Below, piece by piece: positions 9,749 through 18,360 of a DNA stretch of 64,000 nt. The stretch spans positions 124,001 through 188,000 of the forward strand of contig ONFO01000007.1 in NCBI GenBank assembly GCA_900317155.1. The letters are read 5' to 3'. Within the stretch, counting starts at the first letter, position 1. The number at the start of each line of letters is the position of its first letter. Made by a program: the position numbers and the translations under genes. This DNA comes from an uncultured Bacteroidales bacterium. GTDB lineage: Bacteria > Bacteroidota > Bacteroidia > Bacteroidales > F082. The notes below the pieces were generated by a model, which was not told the DNA's origin, did no database searches, and was given only the letters and a program-made list of their open reading frames with translations.

Positions 9749-10151
9749 CTCTTTGTTTGAATGTGATATATTTGTTTAGAATGAATTGCATAAGTGACAC
9801 AAACACTATGGTTATCAATTTGCAAACCAATTCGTTCCATTGCATCTTGTCAACCATCAGCCATAGCATAAGAGAACTCAAACCGAGCCCTGTCAAACCA
9901 ACAGCGTAAAACGACAGAAACCTTTGTGGGGTCTTGTCTTTTACCTTAAAATTAAAGGAACGGTTCAGTAAAAAAGAAGTGAAAATACCAATATGCGTAC
10001 TGATGACATTTGCCCAAAGATAAGGTAATACACCAAAGTGGCAGAGTAGTGTATAAATGCCAAAATCAAGGGCGGCACAAAAACCGCCTATAATACCATA
10101 CAAAATCAGGTTTCGGAATCGATTGAATAAAGCTATCAGTTTGTTTCTCAT
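9738..10151 (-). CDS. GtrA-family membrane protein
   Basis: 137 residues with four membrane helices and the GtrA hallmarks: YGIIGGFCAALDFGIYTLL near the start, FTSFLLNRSFNF in the middle and FILNKYITFK at the end. GtrA proteins are proposed flippases for polyprenyl-phosphate-linked sugars. It is the first gene of the leftward operon GtrA, GT2, polytopic protein, glf, the order expected for a lipid-carrier glycan-decoration module. Confidence 0.9.
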   Translation of the reverse strand: MRNKLIALFNRFRNLILYGIIGGFCAALDFGIYTLLCHFGVLPYLWANVISTHIGIFTSFLLNRSFNFKVKDKTPQRFLSFYAVGLTGLGLSSLMLWLMVDKMQWNELVCKLITIVFVSLMQFILNKYITFKQRDER

Positions 10152-10429
10152 GCAGATTTAGCTATTCTAATGCACTACAATCATTTAATATCGGGTTCTA
10201 ATTGAAACTTCCTGCATTTCTAGCGAACGCGAATAACAATCAATGCTTTGGTTTATAATATGTTATATTAAAAAATTCTCTATTTATTTTCTATGACATT
10301 TCATACTTATTTCGACCACAAAGATATAAAAATATCAGGTACAGAAACAATCTTTCCTTTCTTTCATCAAGAAATGTATTTTCTCGCAATCGAATTCCAA
10401 CTTGAAAACAATATGACCAAATATCCCAT
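10152..10429. other. Intergenic, AT-rich
   Basis: This stretch precedes the GtrA operon on one strand and the relic at 10430 on the other. I see AT-rich sequence and short unsupported frames but no RNA, repeat or convincing gene. The promoter of the GtrA operon should lie here but no clean TAnnTTTG box stands out. Confidence 0.4.
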
Positions 10430-10661
10430 CGGCTTACAGAGATTCCAGAGTCTCCGCGAAGTCAGCTACATTTTCTAGTTCAAAATCGACAAGAACGCTA
10501 ACGAGACATAAAAGCAAATCGAGGAGAAGCAATATGCCATGCTGTTTGAGAAAGAATGCTTCAGACTTTACAAAATAGGTGTGAACTTTGCATGCGCTAC
10601 ACGCCGTATCGAAAGTTGGAAAGTAATTCCTTTATTACAAGTATTACAAGGGGAGCCTTGA
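10430..10661 (+). pseudogene. Relic of an AAA-ATPase-like/DUF1703 (PD-(D/E)XK) protein C-terminus
   Basis: Reading one frame through two stop codons (10476 and 10509) gives SYIF*FKIDKNANET*, then KQIEEKQYAMLF and LYKIGVNFACATRRIESWKV. This matches the C-terminal nuclease-like block of the abundant Bacteroidota AAA-ATPase-like/DUF1703 proteins, where FKIDK, QIEEKQYA and KIGVNFSxxTRxIExW are typical. Internal stops and loss of everything upstream show decay. The intact 61-residue frame ending at 10478 is probably part of the same relic rather than a gene. Confidence 0.65.
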
Positions 10662-10664
10662 AAC

Positions 10665-10698
10665 AAAAAAATCCCAACCATTAAATGGCGGGGATTTT
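10665..10698 (-). terminator. Terminator after the L35-L20 gene
   Basis: On the minus strand, AAAATCCC...CCATT/AATGG...GGGATTTTTTT forms an interrupted stem followed by a U-run, about 30 bases past the ribosomal-protein stop at 10727. Confidence 0.75.
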
Positions 10699-10726
10699 CA
10701 ATTTGTTATCGTAACAATAACGCGAT

Positions 10727-11245
10727 TTACTTCACTTGGTCGACGATGGCCTTGAAAGCCTCGGGGTTGTTCAAAGCGAGGTCGGCAAGGACCTTGCGGT
10801 TGATTTCGATACCCGACTTGGTGAGCTTGTCGATGAATTGGCTGTAGTTCATGCCATATTCACGGATGGCAGCGTTGATACGGACAATCCACAGGCTGCG
10901 AAATTCGCGCTTCTTGTTTCTTCTGTCGCGATAAGCGTAGGTTTGACCCTTTTCGTAAGAGTTCTTCGCCACAGTCCAGACATTCTTTCTCGTGCTGAAC
11001 TGACCTTTGGTCTTCTTCAGGATTTTCTTTCTTCTGGCTCTTGAAGCCACTGCATTGACTGATCTTGTCATTTTGTTTGATTTTTTCGTCCAGCGCCTCG
11101 CTCCTTTCGAGAACTTTTCTGCTGTTCTCTTTTGGCTCTTCTTGGTCAGGATGTGGCCATGATAAGCATGCTTTCTCTTCAGCTTGCCGCTACCCGTTAC
11201 TTGGAAACGCTTCTTGGCAGCGGACTTTGTCTTCATTTTCGGCAT
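10727..11245 (-). CDS. Fused ribosomal proteins L35 and L20
   Basis: One frame of 172 codons. Residues 1-41 are L35 ([35 protein letters not shown]). Residues 59-172 are a complete L20 starting at an internal Met ([50 protein letters not shown]). The usual L35 tail of about 25 residues is replaced by a 17-residue basic linker, so no stop separates the two. L20 has its normal length and could be made separately from its Met codon at 11071. A one-base frameshift would place a TGA overlapping that ATG, so an indel (natural or assembly) is the main alternative to a true fusion. It lies in the thrS-infC operon. Confidence 0.85.
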   Translation of the reverse strand: MPKMKTKSAAKKRFQVTGSGKLKRKHAYHGHILTKKSQKRTAEKFSKGARRWTKKSNKMTRSVNAVASRARRKKILKKTKGQFSTRKNVWTVAKNSYEKGQTYAYRDRRNKKREFRSLWIVRINAAIREYGMNYSQFIDKLTKSGIEINRKVLADLALNNPEAFKAIVDQVK

Positions 11246-11277
11246 TTTACAAATAATTTAAAGTATTAAAAATGAGT

Positions 11278-11847
11278 TTATTTCTTTGTTGATTTAGGAG
11301 CTATCATCATCTGCATGCGCTTGCCTTCCAACTTGGGCATCATCTCCACCTTACCGAACTCTTCCAGCTCTTGCGCAAACTTGAGCAATATGATTTCACC
11401 TTGTTCCTTGTAGACGATGGAGCGGCCTCTGAAAAAGACTTCCACCTTCACTTTCGAACCTTCCTGCAGGAAACGCTTGGCGTGGTTCAACTTGAACTCG
11501 AAGTCGTGGTCGTCAGTTTGGGGTCCGAGGCGGATTTCCTTGATAACGACCTTAGTGGCTTTGGCTTTCTGTTCCTTCAGACGCTTCTTCTGGTCGAAGA
11601 CGAACTTCTTGTAGTCCATCGCTTTGCAGACCGGCGGATTGGCATCGGGCTGGATCTCAACGAGGTCTACACCCAATTCCTCTACGATTCTCAAGGCTTC
11701 GCGCAAGGGATAGATGTTAGGTTCAACACCCTCGCCCACCAGACGAACCATCGGAGCTTTCACTTCCTCATTGATACGATGGTTGAATCCGTCTTTGTCC
11801 TTGTTCGGCTTTTGGCCCGGTCTTCCTTTTTGTGGAATCTGTGCTAT
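11278..11847 (-). CDS. infC: Translation initiation factor IF-3, AUA start
   Basis: 189 residues if started at ATA 11847; the first conventional start (GTG 11763) would remove the conserved RINEEVKAP segment, so it is too short. GGAGA at 11856-11860 lies eight bases before ATA; an ATT three codons later is the other candidate. IF-3 motifs: RLVGEGVEPNIYPL, DLVEIQPDANPPVCKAMDYKKF, KEIRLGPQTDDHDFEFKLNHAKRFL. infC genes are known for non-AUG starts (AUU in E. coli), which let IF-3 repress its own synthesis. It lies 41 bases after thrS and 32 before the L35-L20 gene. Confidence 0.95.
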   Translation of the reverse strand: MAQIPQKGRPGQKPNKDKDGFNHRINEEVKAPMVRLVGEGVEPNIYPLREALRIVEELGVDLVEIQPDANPPVCKAMDYKKFVFDQKKRLKEQKAKATKVVIKEIRLGPQTDDHDFEFKLNHAKRFLQEGSKVKVEVFFRGRSIVYKEQGEIILLKFAQELEEFGKVEMMPKLEGKRMQMMIAPKSTKK

Positions 11848-11855
11848 AGTTTTAG

Positions 11856-11860
11856 TCTCC
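11856..11860 (-). promoter_or_regulatory. Shine-Dalgarno site deciding the infC start
   Basis: GGAGA on the minus strand, spaced eight bases from the proposed ATA start codon. Strong SD sites are uncommon elsewhere in this window, so its presence here points to a dedicated start. Confidence 0.65.
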
Positions 11861-11888
11861 TATATTAAGTTTATATTCAGTTAATTAG

Positions 11889-13829
11889 TTATCTCTTGTT
11901 CTGTTCCTCTTCGACTTGCTTCCTAATCATCGCTGCGAAGTCGTCGGTAGGCATCGTGCCCAAGTCGACTTGACCGTGCTTACGCACTGACACTTGATTT
12001 TCAGCCGCTTCCTTCTCGCCCACGATGAGCATGTAAGGATATTTCTTCATTTCAGCATCACGGATCTTACGGCCAATCTTTTCGCTACGCTCGTCAATGA
12101 GGGCGCGAATATCGGATTTTTTCAGATACGATTGCAAATTTTTCGCAAAATCGAGATATTTTTCGCTCACGGGGAGGATAATCACCTGGTCGGGAGCCAG
12201 CCACAACGGGAACTCACCAGCGCAGTGCTCGAGCAACACGGCCACGAAACGTTCCATGGAACCGAACGGAGCGCGGTGCACCATCACGGGACGGTGTTTC
12301 TCGTTGTCGGCGCCAATGTAACTCAGGTCGAAACGCTCAGGCAGGTTGTAGTCCACCTGGATGGTACCCAGCTGCCACTTACGACCGAGAGCGTCCTTCA
12401 CCATGAAGTCGAGCTTGGGACCATAGAAAGCGGCCTCGCCATATTCCACATGAGCGGGCAGGCCCTTCTCGGCGCAGGCCTCTTGGATGGCGGCTTCAGC
12501 CTTGGCCCAGTTCTCGTCCGTACCCACATACTTCTCGTGGTCGTTGGGGTCGCGGAGCGATATCTGTGCTTCAAAGTTCTTGAAGTCAAGAGCCCTGAAG
12601 ATGATTTCGATGATTTCCATCACGCGGATGAACTCTTCCTTCACCTGGTCGGGACGGCAGAAGATGTGAGCATCGTCTTGGGTGAACGAACGCACACGGG
12701 TCAAGCCGTGGAGCTCGCCGCTCTGCTCGTAACGGTACACCGTGCCGAACTCAGCGCAGCGGAAAGGCAGGTCCTTATAGGAACGCGGCTTCCACTTGAA
12801 GATCATGCAGTGGTGAGGGCAGTTCATGGGCTTCAGCAGGTACTCCTCGCCTTCTTCGGGCGTGGTGATCGGGCGGAAGCTGTCTTCGCCATAGTGATCC
12901 CAGTGACCTGAGGTGACATAGAGTTGCTTGCCACCGATATGAGGCGTGATGACTTGCTCATAACCATATTCCTTTTGGATCTTGGTCAGGTACTCCTGCA
13001 GGCGGAGGCGCAGTTCGGTGCCTTTGGGCAACCAAATCGGCAGACCTTTACCAACGATGTCATTGAACATGAAAAGCTCCAGCTCACGGCCCAACTTGCG
13101 GTGGTCGCGCTTCTTGGCTTCTTCGAGCAGCACGAGGTACTCATCGAGTTCCTTCTGCTTCGGGAAGGTGATACCATAGACGCGGGTCAGTTGCTTGCGC
13201 TTCTCGTCGCCACGCCAGTAGGCACCAGCCAGCGAGGTCAGCTTCACTGCCTTGATGACGCTCGTATTCGGGATATGGGGACCGCGGCAAAGGTCGGTGA
13301 AGTTACCACATTTATAATAGGTGATGGTACCGTCTTCCAACTCGCTGATGAGTTCCTGCTTGTATTCGTCGCCTTTCTCAGTGAAATACTTCAGTGCTTC
13401 GGCCTTGCTCACGTCAACGCGCTCGAAAGTCTGCTTCTCGCGAGCCAATTCAAGCATCTTCTTCTCGATGGCAACGAGGTCGGCTTCGGTCAGAGTGATG
13501 TCGCCTGTGTCGATGTCGTAGTAGAAACCGGCATCCACGGCGGGGCCGATGCCGAACTTCACACCCTTGTACAAAGCCTCGATGGCCTCAGCCATGAGGT
13601 GAGCAGAAGAGTGCCAGAAGGTAGCCTTACCTTCAGGGTCGTCCCAGGTGAAAAGTTGGATGGTGGCATCCTCGTTGACGGGGCGCATGGCATCCCACAT
13701 CTTACCGTTTACTTTGGCAGACAGCACATTACGCGCCAAACCCTCACTCAGGCTCTTGGCGATATCCAGCGGTGTCACACCGGCTTCAAATTGTCTGACA
13801 CTATTGTCAGGAAAGGTTATGTTAATCAT
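11889..13829 (-). CDS. thrS: Threonyl-tRNA synthetase
   Basis: 646 residues, the usual length. Order: TGS domain ([20 protein letters not shown]), the second editing-type domain with [10 protein letters not shown] and the [15 protein letters not shown] metal site, then the class II core with [41 protein letters not shown] and the late [27 protein letters not shown] block, and a C-terminal anticodon-binding domain. It charges tRNA-Thr. It is the first gene of the thrS-infC-L35/L20 operon, with a TACTTTTG box 28 bases upstream. Confidence 0.98.
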   Translation of the reverse strand: MINITFPDNSVRQFEAGVTPLDIAKSLSEGLARNVLSAKVNGKMWDAMRPVNEDATIQLFTWDDPEGKATFWHSSAHLMAEAIEALYKGVKFGIGPAVDAGFYYDIDTGDITLTEADLVAIEKKMLELAREKQTFERVDVSKAEALKYFTEKGDEYKQELISELEDGTITYYKCGNFTDLCRGPHIPNTSVIKAVKLTSLAGAYWRGDEKRKQLTRVYGITFPKQKELDEYLVLLEEAKKRDHRKLGRELELFMFNDIVGKGLPIWLPKGTELRLRLQEYLTKIQKEYGYEQVITPHIGGKQLYVTSGHWDHYGEDSFRPITTPEEGEEYLLKPMNCPHHCMIFKWKPRSYKDLPFRCAEFGTVYRYEQSGELHGLTRVRSFTQDDAHIFCRPDQVKEEFIRVMEIIEIIFRALDFKNFEAQISLRDPNDHEKYVGTDENWAKAEAAIQEACAEKGLPAHVEYGEAAFYGPKLDFMVKDALGRKWQLGTIQVDYNLPERFDLSYIGADNEKHRPVMVHRAPFGSMERFVAVLLEHCAGEFPLWLAPDQVIILPVSEKYLDFAKNLQSYLKKSDIRALIDERSEKIGRKIRDAEMKKYPYMLIVGEKEAAENQVSVRKHGQVDLGTMPTDDFAAMIRKQVEEEQNKR

Positions 13830-13856
13830 AAAAATGGGTCATTTTTAAAGCGGCTG

Positions 13857-13864
13857 CAAAAGTA
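13857..13864 (-). promoter_or_regulatory. -7 promoter box for the thrS operon
   Basis: TACTTTTG on the minus strand, 28 bases before the thrS ATG. Confidence 0.6.
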
Positions 13865-13936
13865 CAAATTTTTCTCTTACGAAAAGCAGATTATTAGCAT
13901 TTGAGAAGATTTTTTTCACCTTATTATTAAAATTGC

Positions 13937-13944
13937 TATTTTTG
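13937..13944 (+). promoter_or_regulatory. -7 promoter box for the SGNH hydrolase
   Basis: TATTTTTG, 17 bases before the ATG at 13961. Confidence 0.6.
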
Positions 13945-13960
13945 CTCAAATTTTTAAACA

Positions 13961-14635
13961 ATGAAGAAAACATTTATCCTCATCATCCTTTCAACCATGT
14001 CAATCTTCGGCTATTCACAAGACTGGTTCGGCTTCAACCGTTATGGAGCCATCAACGAACGTATCATTGCCAGCGGCAACTACCCAGAAGTGGTTTTTAT
14101 GGGCAACTCCATCACCGACAACTGGGCCTATTTCCACCCTGATTTTTTCAGCAATCACAACTTCTGTGGCAGAGGCATCAGTGGCCAGACCTCCGCGCAG
14201 ATGTTGGTGCGATTCAATGATGATGTCATAGACCTGCACCCCAAGGCTGTGGTCATCATGGCTGGCACCAACGATGTGGCACACAACGAATATTGGGTGT
14301 CGCCCGAACGAGTGGTCGACAACATCGTTGCCATGTGCAACCAAGCCCAAGCCAATGGCATCGTGCCCATCATCAGCTCCATCCCACCCTGCTCAGAGTT
14401 TCCATGGCGTAAGGAAATCGAAAACCCTGGCCAGACCATCGTTGATATCAATAAAAGCCTGAAGGCATACGCTGATGCGAATGGGATAATTTACCTCGAT
14501 TACCATTCCGCGCTCGCCGACGAGAACCTTGGATTACCAAAAACGCTCAGCGAGGATGGCTGCCATCCCAATCCTGACACATATTTCATCATGGAAGACT
14601 TGGTTTTGGAGGCAATCGGAATGGCATTGAAATAA
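13961..14635 (+). CDS. Exported SGNH/GDSL-family hydrolase
   Basis: 224 residues with a signal peptide (MKKTFILIILSTMSIFGYSQ). SGNH blocks are all visible: block I VVFMGNSITDNW (catalytic Ser), block II Gly in GRGISGQTSAQ, block III AGTNDVA, and block V DGCHPNPDTY (Asp/His). It resembles PAF-acetylhydrolase-like or carbohydrate acetylesterase members. It probably deacylates a sugar or lipid outside the cytoplasm; the substrate is unknown. Monocistronic, between thrS and the C10 protease gene. Confidence 0.88.
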   Translation: MKKTFILIILSTMSIFGYSQDWFGFNRYGAINERIIASGNYPEVVFMGNSITDNWAYFHPDFFSNHNFCGRGISGQTSAQMLVRFNDDVIDLHPKAVVIMAGTNDVAHNEYWVSPERVVDNIVAMCNQAQANGIVPIISSIPPCSEFPWRKEIENPGQTIVDINKSLKAYADANGIIYLDYHSALADENLGLPKTLSEDGCHPNPDTYFIMEDLVLEAIGMALK

Positions 14636-14717
14636 TTGGGCCATTTTTCCCTCATTCTATCGAGAAGACTTCTAGTACAATAGCGAAAGTTTTTTCAAGA
14701 AATCCAAAACAACTTGC

Positions 14718-14725
14718 TAAATTTG
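14718..14725 (+). promoter_or_regulatory. -7 promoter box for the C10 protease
   Basis: TAAATTTG, 18 bases before the ATG at 14743. Confidence 0.55.
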
Positions 14726-14742
14726 CGGCAAAATTTCAACCT

Positions 14743-17394
14743 ATGAAAAAAACAACTTTGTTACTATTACTGGTTTTCGTATCACTTTCCCTTGCGTTTT
14801 CACAAACAGCGCAAAAGGTCGATGAAACGAAGGCCTACAAAACTGCACAAGCTTTCATTGCTTCCCAGCAAACCCTTAAAGGACAAGATTTGAGCCTGGT
14901 CTCCTCTGACGGTATTTATATTTATAATATTGGCAGCCAAGGCTTTGTCATCATTTCTGGCAACACCGTGCTTTCTCCCGTGTTGGCCTGGTCCAATCAA
15001 GGTGTTTTCCCGGATTTAGAAAACGCGCCCGAGAATTTTTCCTCATGGATTCGGCATTACGGCGAGATGATTGAATATGCCGTAGCCAACCACATTACAC
15101 CCGAGGCGAAAATCCAACGCCAATGGGAGAATGCTGCCCAAGGCATCTTTGGAACACGCAACGCCCAAACCGTCGATCCCTTGGTCAGTACACGTTGGAA
15201 CCAGGATTGCTACTACAACGAATACTGTCCAGCCACTTCGGGCGGCTGGTGGTGGGGCGGTCCTTGCGGGCACTGCTATGCAGGCTGCGTGGCCACTGCC
15301 ATGGCACAGGTGATGAAATACTGGGACTATCCAGAGACAGGCTTTGGCTCACATAGTTACGTACATAGCGAATATGGCGAACAAAGTGCCAACTTCGCCG
15401 CCACCACCTACCATTGGGACCAGATGCCCAACGATGTATGGAACAGCAATGACGCTGTGGCCACCTTATTGTATCATTGCGGCGTGAGCGTCAACATGAA
15501 CTATTCAGGATCAGGTAGCGGAGCTCAGTCACAAGATGTCGAGACCGCCATGCGTTCTTATTTCGGTTACTGCGGTGCAAAATACCGCCAAAAGAGCAGC
15601 TATCAAGACGACGCATGGAACAATATGCTTAAAGCTGAACTTGACCTGTCGCATCCCATCTATTACTCAGGTGCCAACGGCGATAGCGGCCATGCCTTCG
15701 TTTGCGACGGCTACGACAACAACGACCTCTTCCACTTCAACTTCGGCTGGAGCGGTAGCGGCGACGCCTTCTATTCCACCTACGATGTGAACGGCTTCAA
15801 CCAAGGACAGGCCATAGTGATGAACCTCTTCCCTGCCAGCATTCAAGCCGACGACAACGGTATTATCTACGTCAGTGAAGATGGTACTGGTGACGGATCC
15901 TCATGGGCCAACGCCACCAACAAGCTCCAATTCGCCTCTGCCCTCTCAAGCGGTGGCACAACCAAGGTGTGGGTGAAGGCCGGCACCTACTTCGGGGATA
16001 CTACCGACATGGAAGGTGCTTTCAACATTTCGAAAAGCAACCGTGTCTACGGCGGTTTCGTAGGCGATGAAGCCCCCGACTATGACCTTACCCTTCGAGA
16101 TTTCGACAAAAACACCACCATCCTTGACGGACAAAGCTCCCGCCGCGTGCTGAATCAGAGCCAAGCCCTCAATTCGGGCACAATGGCCATTTGGGACGGC
16201 TTCACCATTCAAAACGGCGCCAGCGGCAGTGGCGCAGGCGCTTATCTGAACAACTATGTCACGCTCAACAACTGCATCATCAAGGACAATACTGCATCGG
16301 TGTTCGGAGGAGGTGTCTACATCAACTCGACAGGTGGCGCTGCCCATGTGACCCTCCACAATTGCATCGTTGCCGACAACAGTGCCTCGATGGGTGGCGG
16401 TGTGTGCGACCGCATCGGTGCCGACTATATCAACTGTCGCATCAACAACAACATCGCCTCGACCAAAGGCGGCGGCATATACCTTTATAATAATACGGAG
16501 CCGACGTTCAAAAACTGCATCATCAACAACAACACGGCACAAAGTGCTGGTGGCATGTACGCCCGTGGCCAGTTTACCGCCTACAACTGCGACTTCGTGA
16601 TGAACCTTGCCACGGAGAGCATTGGGGGCATCTACCATGAAAACAGCCACAACAAATACTACAACTGCATCGTCTGGGGTAACGTGGCCAACGGATTCCC
16701 CAACCAGTTTGCCGGACTGAGCGATTTTGAAAACTCCGCCGTTTGCGGCATCGTCAACGGGTCTGACAACTATAACCTTCCCAATGAAAACAGCGGCGAC
16801 GAGCCTGGTGTCTTCGTCCGCTTCAGCCATCCTGCCCAAGGAGCCGGTGCCGAATACCACAACAACAATTGGAGCATTCATCCCCGCAGCATCTGCCTCA
16901 ATGCAGGCAAGCCCAACACCACGGGTTTGGGCAACACCGACATTGCCGGCAACACTCGCATACAGAAAGGCCGCGTCGACATAGGTGCTTACGAGAGCTG
17001 CGCTTCGCTCACTTTGATTGAGGATGCGTTTTATGAAAGCGATACCCCATATTGGTTCTTCAACCACCCCTTGACCGAGCCAGGCTACTACACCCAAGTC
17101 CTCGACGGTCCCGATTGCGACAGCGTCATCGGCCTCACTCTGATGGTTTTGGAAGGTTTTTCTGAATCCACCGAAAACTCTATCCAAATCTGGCCCAACC
17201 CAACAACTGGACGCATCAACATCAGCGCTGATGAGCACTTTGATATCGAAATACGCAATGTTTTGGGACAAATCGTTTGTCAAGCGGTGAAAACGGATGT
17301 CATTGATATCTCAGCCCTTGAAAACGGAGTTTATTTCCTCATTATCAGCAATAAAAACGGAGCAAAAACCATAACCAAGGTAATCAAAGAATAA
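14743..17394 (+). CDS. C10 (streptopain-like) cysteine protease with beta-helix region and T9SS tail
   Basis: 883 residues. Signal peptide to about residue 21, a Spi/propeptide-like region to about 140, then the C10 protease domain: catalytic Cys182 in GCVATAMAQVMKYWD and His317 in SGHAFVCDGYD, followed by LFHFNFGWSG. From about residue 365 (IYVSEDGTGDGSSW) to about 690 it has repeating parallel beta-helix turns (NNCIIKDNTA, HNCIVADNSA, KNCIINNNTA). The last 75 residues are a T9SS sorting domain (IWPNPTTGRINI, ENGVYFLIISN). It is predicted to be a cell-surface or secreted protease. It lies two bases before msrA. Confidence 0.9.
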   Translation: MKKTTLLLLLVFVSLSLAFSQTAQKVDETKAYKTAQAFIASQQTLKGQDLSLVSSDGIYIYNIGSQGFVIISGNTVLSPVLAWSNQGVFPDLENAPENFSSWIRHYGEMIEYAVANHITPEAKIQRQWENAAQGIFGTRNAQTVDPLVSTRWNQDCYYNEYCPATSGGWWWGGPCGHCYAGCVATAMAQVMKYWDYPETGFGSHSYVHSEYGEQSANFAATTYHWDQMPNDVWNSNDAVATLLYHCGVSVNMNYSGSGSGAQSQDVETAMRSYFGYCGAKYRQKSSYQDDAWNNMLKAELDLSHPIYYSGANGDSGHAFVCDGYDNNDLFHFNFGWSGSGDAFYSTYDVNGFNQGQAIVMNLFPASIQADDNGIIYVSEDGTGDGSSWANATNKLQFASALSSGGTTKVWVKAGTYFGDTTDMEGAFNISKSNRVYGGFVGDEAPDYDLTLRDFDKNTTILDGQSSRRVLNQSQALNSGTMAIWDGFTIQNGASGSGAGAYLNNYVTLNNCIIKDNTASVFGGGVYINSTGGAAHVTLHNCIVADNSASMGGGVCDRIGADYINCRINNNIASTKGGGIYLYNNTEPTFKNCIINNNTAQSAGGMYARGQFTAYNCDFVMNLATESIGGIYHENSHNKYYNCIVWGNVANGFPNQFAGLSDFENSAVCGIVNGSDNYNLPNENSGDEPGVFVRFSHPAQGAGAEYHNNNWSIHPRSICLNAGKPNTTGLGNTDIAGNTRIQKGRVDIGAYESCASLTLIEDAFYESDTPYWFFNHPLTEPGYYTQVLDGPDCDSVIGLTLMVLEGFSESTENSIQIWPNPTTGRINISADEHFDIEIRNVLGQIVCQAVKTDVIDISALENGVYFLIISNKNGAKTITKVIKE

Positions 17395-17396
17395 CA

Positions 17397-17876
17397 ATGA
17401 AAACAGCCTATTTCTCAGCAGGATGCTTCTGGGGCGTGGAGTATTACTTCAAGCGTCTCAAGGGCGTGACCAAGACCGTCGTCGGATTCATGGGCGGTGA
17501 CATGGAAAACCCGAGCTACAAACAAGTAAAGACGGGCACCACGGGACATTTGGAAACCATCGAAGTGGAATACGACCCCGAACAAGTTTCTTACGAAGCC
17601 TTAGTACGTTATTTCTTTGAAATCCACAACTTCGAACAAGTTGATGGTCAAGGCATCGACATCGGAACGCAATACCTATCCGCCATTTGGTTCAACGACA
17701 CTACGGAGCGCGACACGGCCATCAAAGTCTTTGGCGAACTGATGCAGATGGGCTATCATCCTGCCACACAAATCCGCCAAGCCATGGCCTTCTACCGTGC
17801 TGAGGACTACCATCAGGACTATCTTGACGAGCGTGGAGAGACGCCAGAATGCCATGTTTGGAGGAAGATATTCTGA
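17397..17876 (+). CDS. msrA: Peptide-methionine (S)-S-oxide reductase
   Basis: 159 residues. It has the MsrA signature AGCFWGVEYYF with catalytic Cys10, VVGFMGGDMENPSYKQV, TGHLETIEVEYDPEQVSYE and HNFEQVDGQGIDIGTQYLSAIWF. It repairs oxidised methionine in proteins with thioredoxin-type reductants. No MsrB domain is fused. It starts right after the protease stop, so it may share that transcript. Confidence 0.96.
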   Translation: MKTAYFSAGCFWGVEYYFKRLKGVTKTVVGFMGGDMENPSYKQVKTGTTGHLETIEVEYDPEQVSYEALVRYFFEIHNFEQVDGQGIDIGTQYLSAIWFNDTTERDTAIKVFGELMQMGYHPATQIRQAMAFYRAEDYHQDYLDERGETPECHVWRKIF

Positions 17877-17888
17877 TGGTAAACTGAA

Positions 17889-18230
17889 TTAGTCCTTGTT
17901 TCCTTCAAGTTCACGATAGAAAAGAAACGCCTGATTCTTGACATAGTCGCGCAATGCCCTATAGTCCTCCACTGTGTCAGGACAAAACATATCGGGGCAT
18001 TGAAAAACTGCATCAAAGTCCAAATCAATAATCTCGTTTACGTCGCGAGGGACATAGGCTTCGAGGTCAATCAGACTCTCTCGCATCACAGTAACGACCA
18101 ATGGATCAATAGCTTGAAATGGATTCAAACCAGCTGAGAGCACTTCCAATGAAGGGGAAAAATCCCTTAAGAACGCCGCAGCCATCGGACCACACGAAGC
18201 GTCCGATTCAGAAAGCACCAAAACCTTCAT
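17889..18230 (-). CDS. Low-molecular-weight tyrosine phosphatase-like protein, catalytic loop degenerate
   Basis: 113 residues. The N-terminus KVLVLSESDASCGPMAAAFL aligns with the LMW-PTP/ArsC-like P-loop (VLFVCxGNxCRSPMAEA), but the nucleophilic Cys is Ser7 and the phosphate-binding Arg is Cys13. The following SAGLNPFQAIDPLVVTVM segment and the length fit the fold. It is therefore probably not a phosphatase; it might bind an anion or partner. It converges with msrA and has its own promoter box. The fold call is moderate, the loss of catalytic residues is seen directly. Confidence 0.6.
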   Translation of the reverse strand: MKVLVLSESDASCGPMAAAFLRDFSPSLEVLSAGLNPFQAIDPLVVTVMRESLIDLEAYVPRDVNEIIDLDFDAVFQCPDMFCPDTVEDYRALRDYVKNQAFLFYRELEGNKD

Positions 18231-18250
18231 ACCTTATAATATTAAGGCTG

Positions 18251-18258
18251 CAAAAATA
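18251..18258 (-). promoter_or_regulatory. -7 promoter box for the phosphatase-like gene
   Basis: TATTTTTG on the minus strand, about 20 bases before the ATG at 18230. Confidence 0.55.
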
Positions 18259-18319
18259 GACGAAAAAGACAAAAGAAAAGTTTTTTACAAAGAAAAGTCG
18301 TCAATTTCTGACGATTTAC

Positions 18320-18327
18320 TATCTTTG
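18320..18327 (+). promoter_or_regulatory. -7 promoter box for the YebC gene
   Basis: TATCTTTG; it overlaps the upstream in-frame start at 18325, which argues for the ATG at 18361. Confidence 0.6.
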
Positions 18328-18360
18328 CGCCCTAAAATAAAAAATCTAAAAATCTACATA

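Noticed and set aside
10293-10478. 61-codon plus-strand frame as a gene
   Set aside because: It runs into the DUF1703-like relic across a stop; more likely part of the decayed gene.
12924-13904. Plus-strand frame of 326 codons opposite thrS
   Set aside because: Shadow of thrS; crosses its promoter.
15946-17283. Long minus-strand frame (445 codons) opposite the C10 protease
   Set aside because: Antisense shadow of a well-supported gene with repeats; no protein motif or start context.
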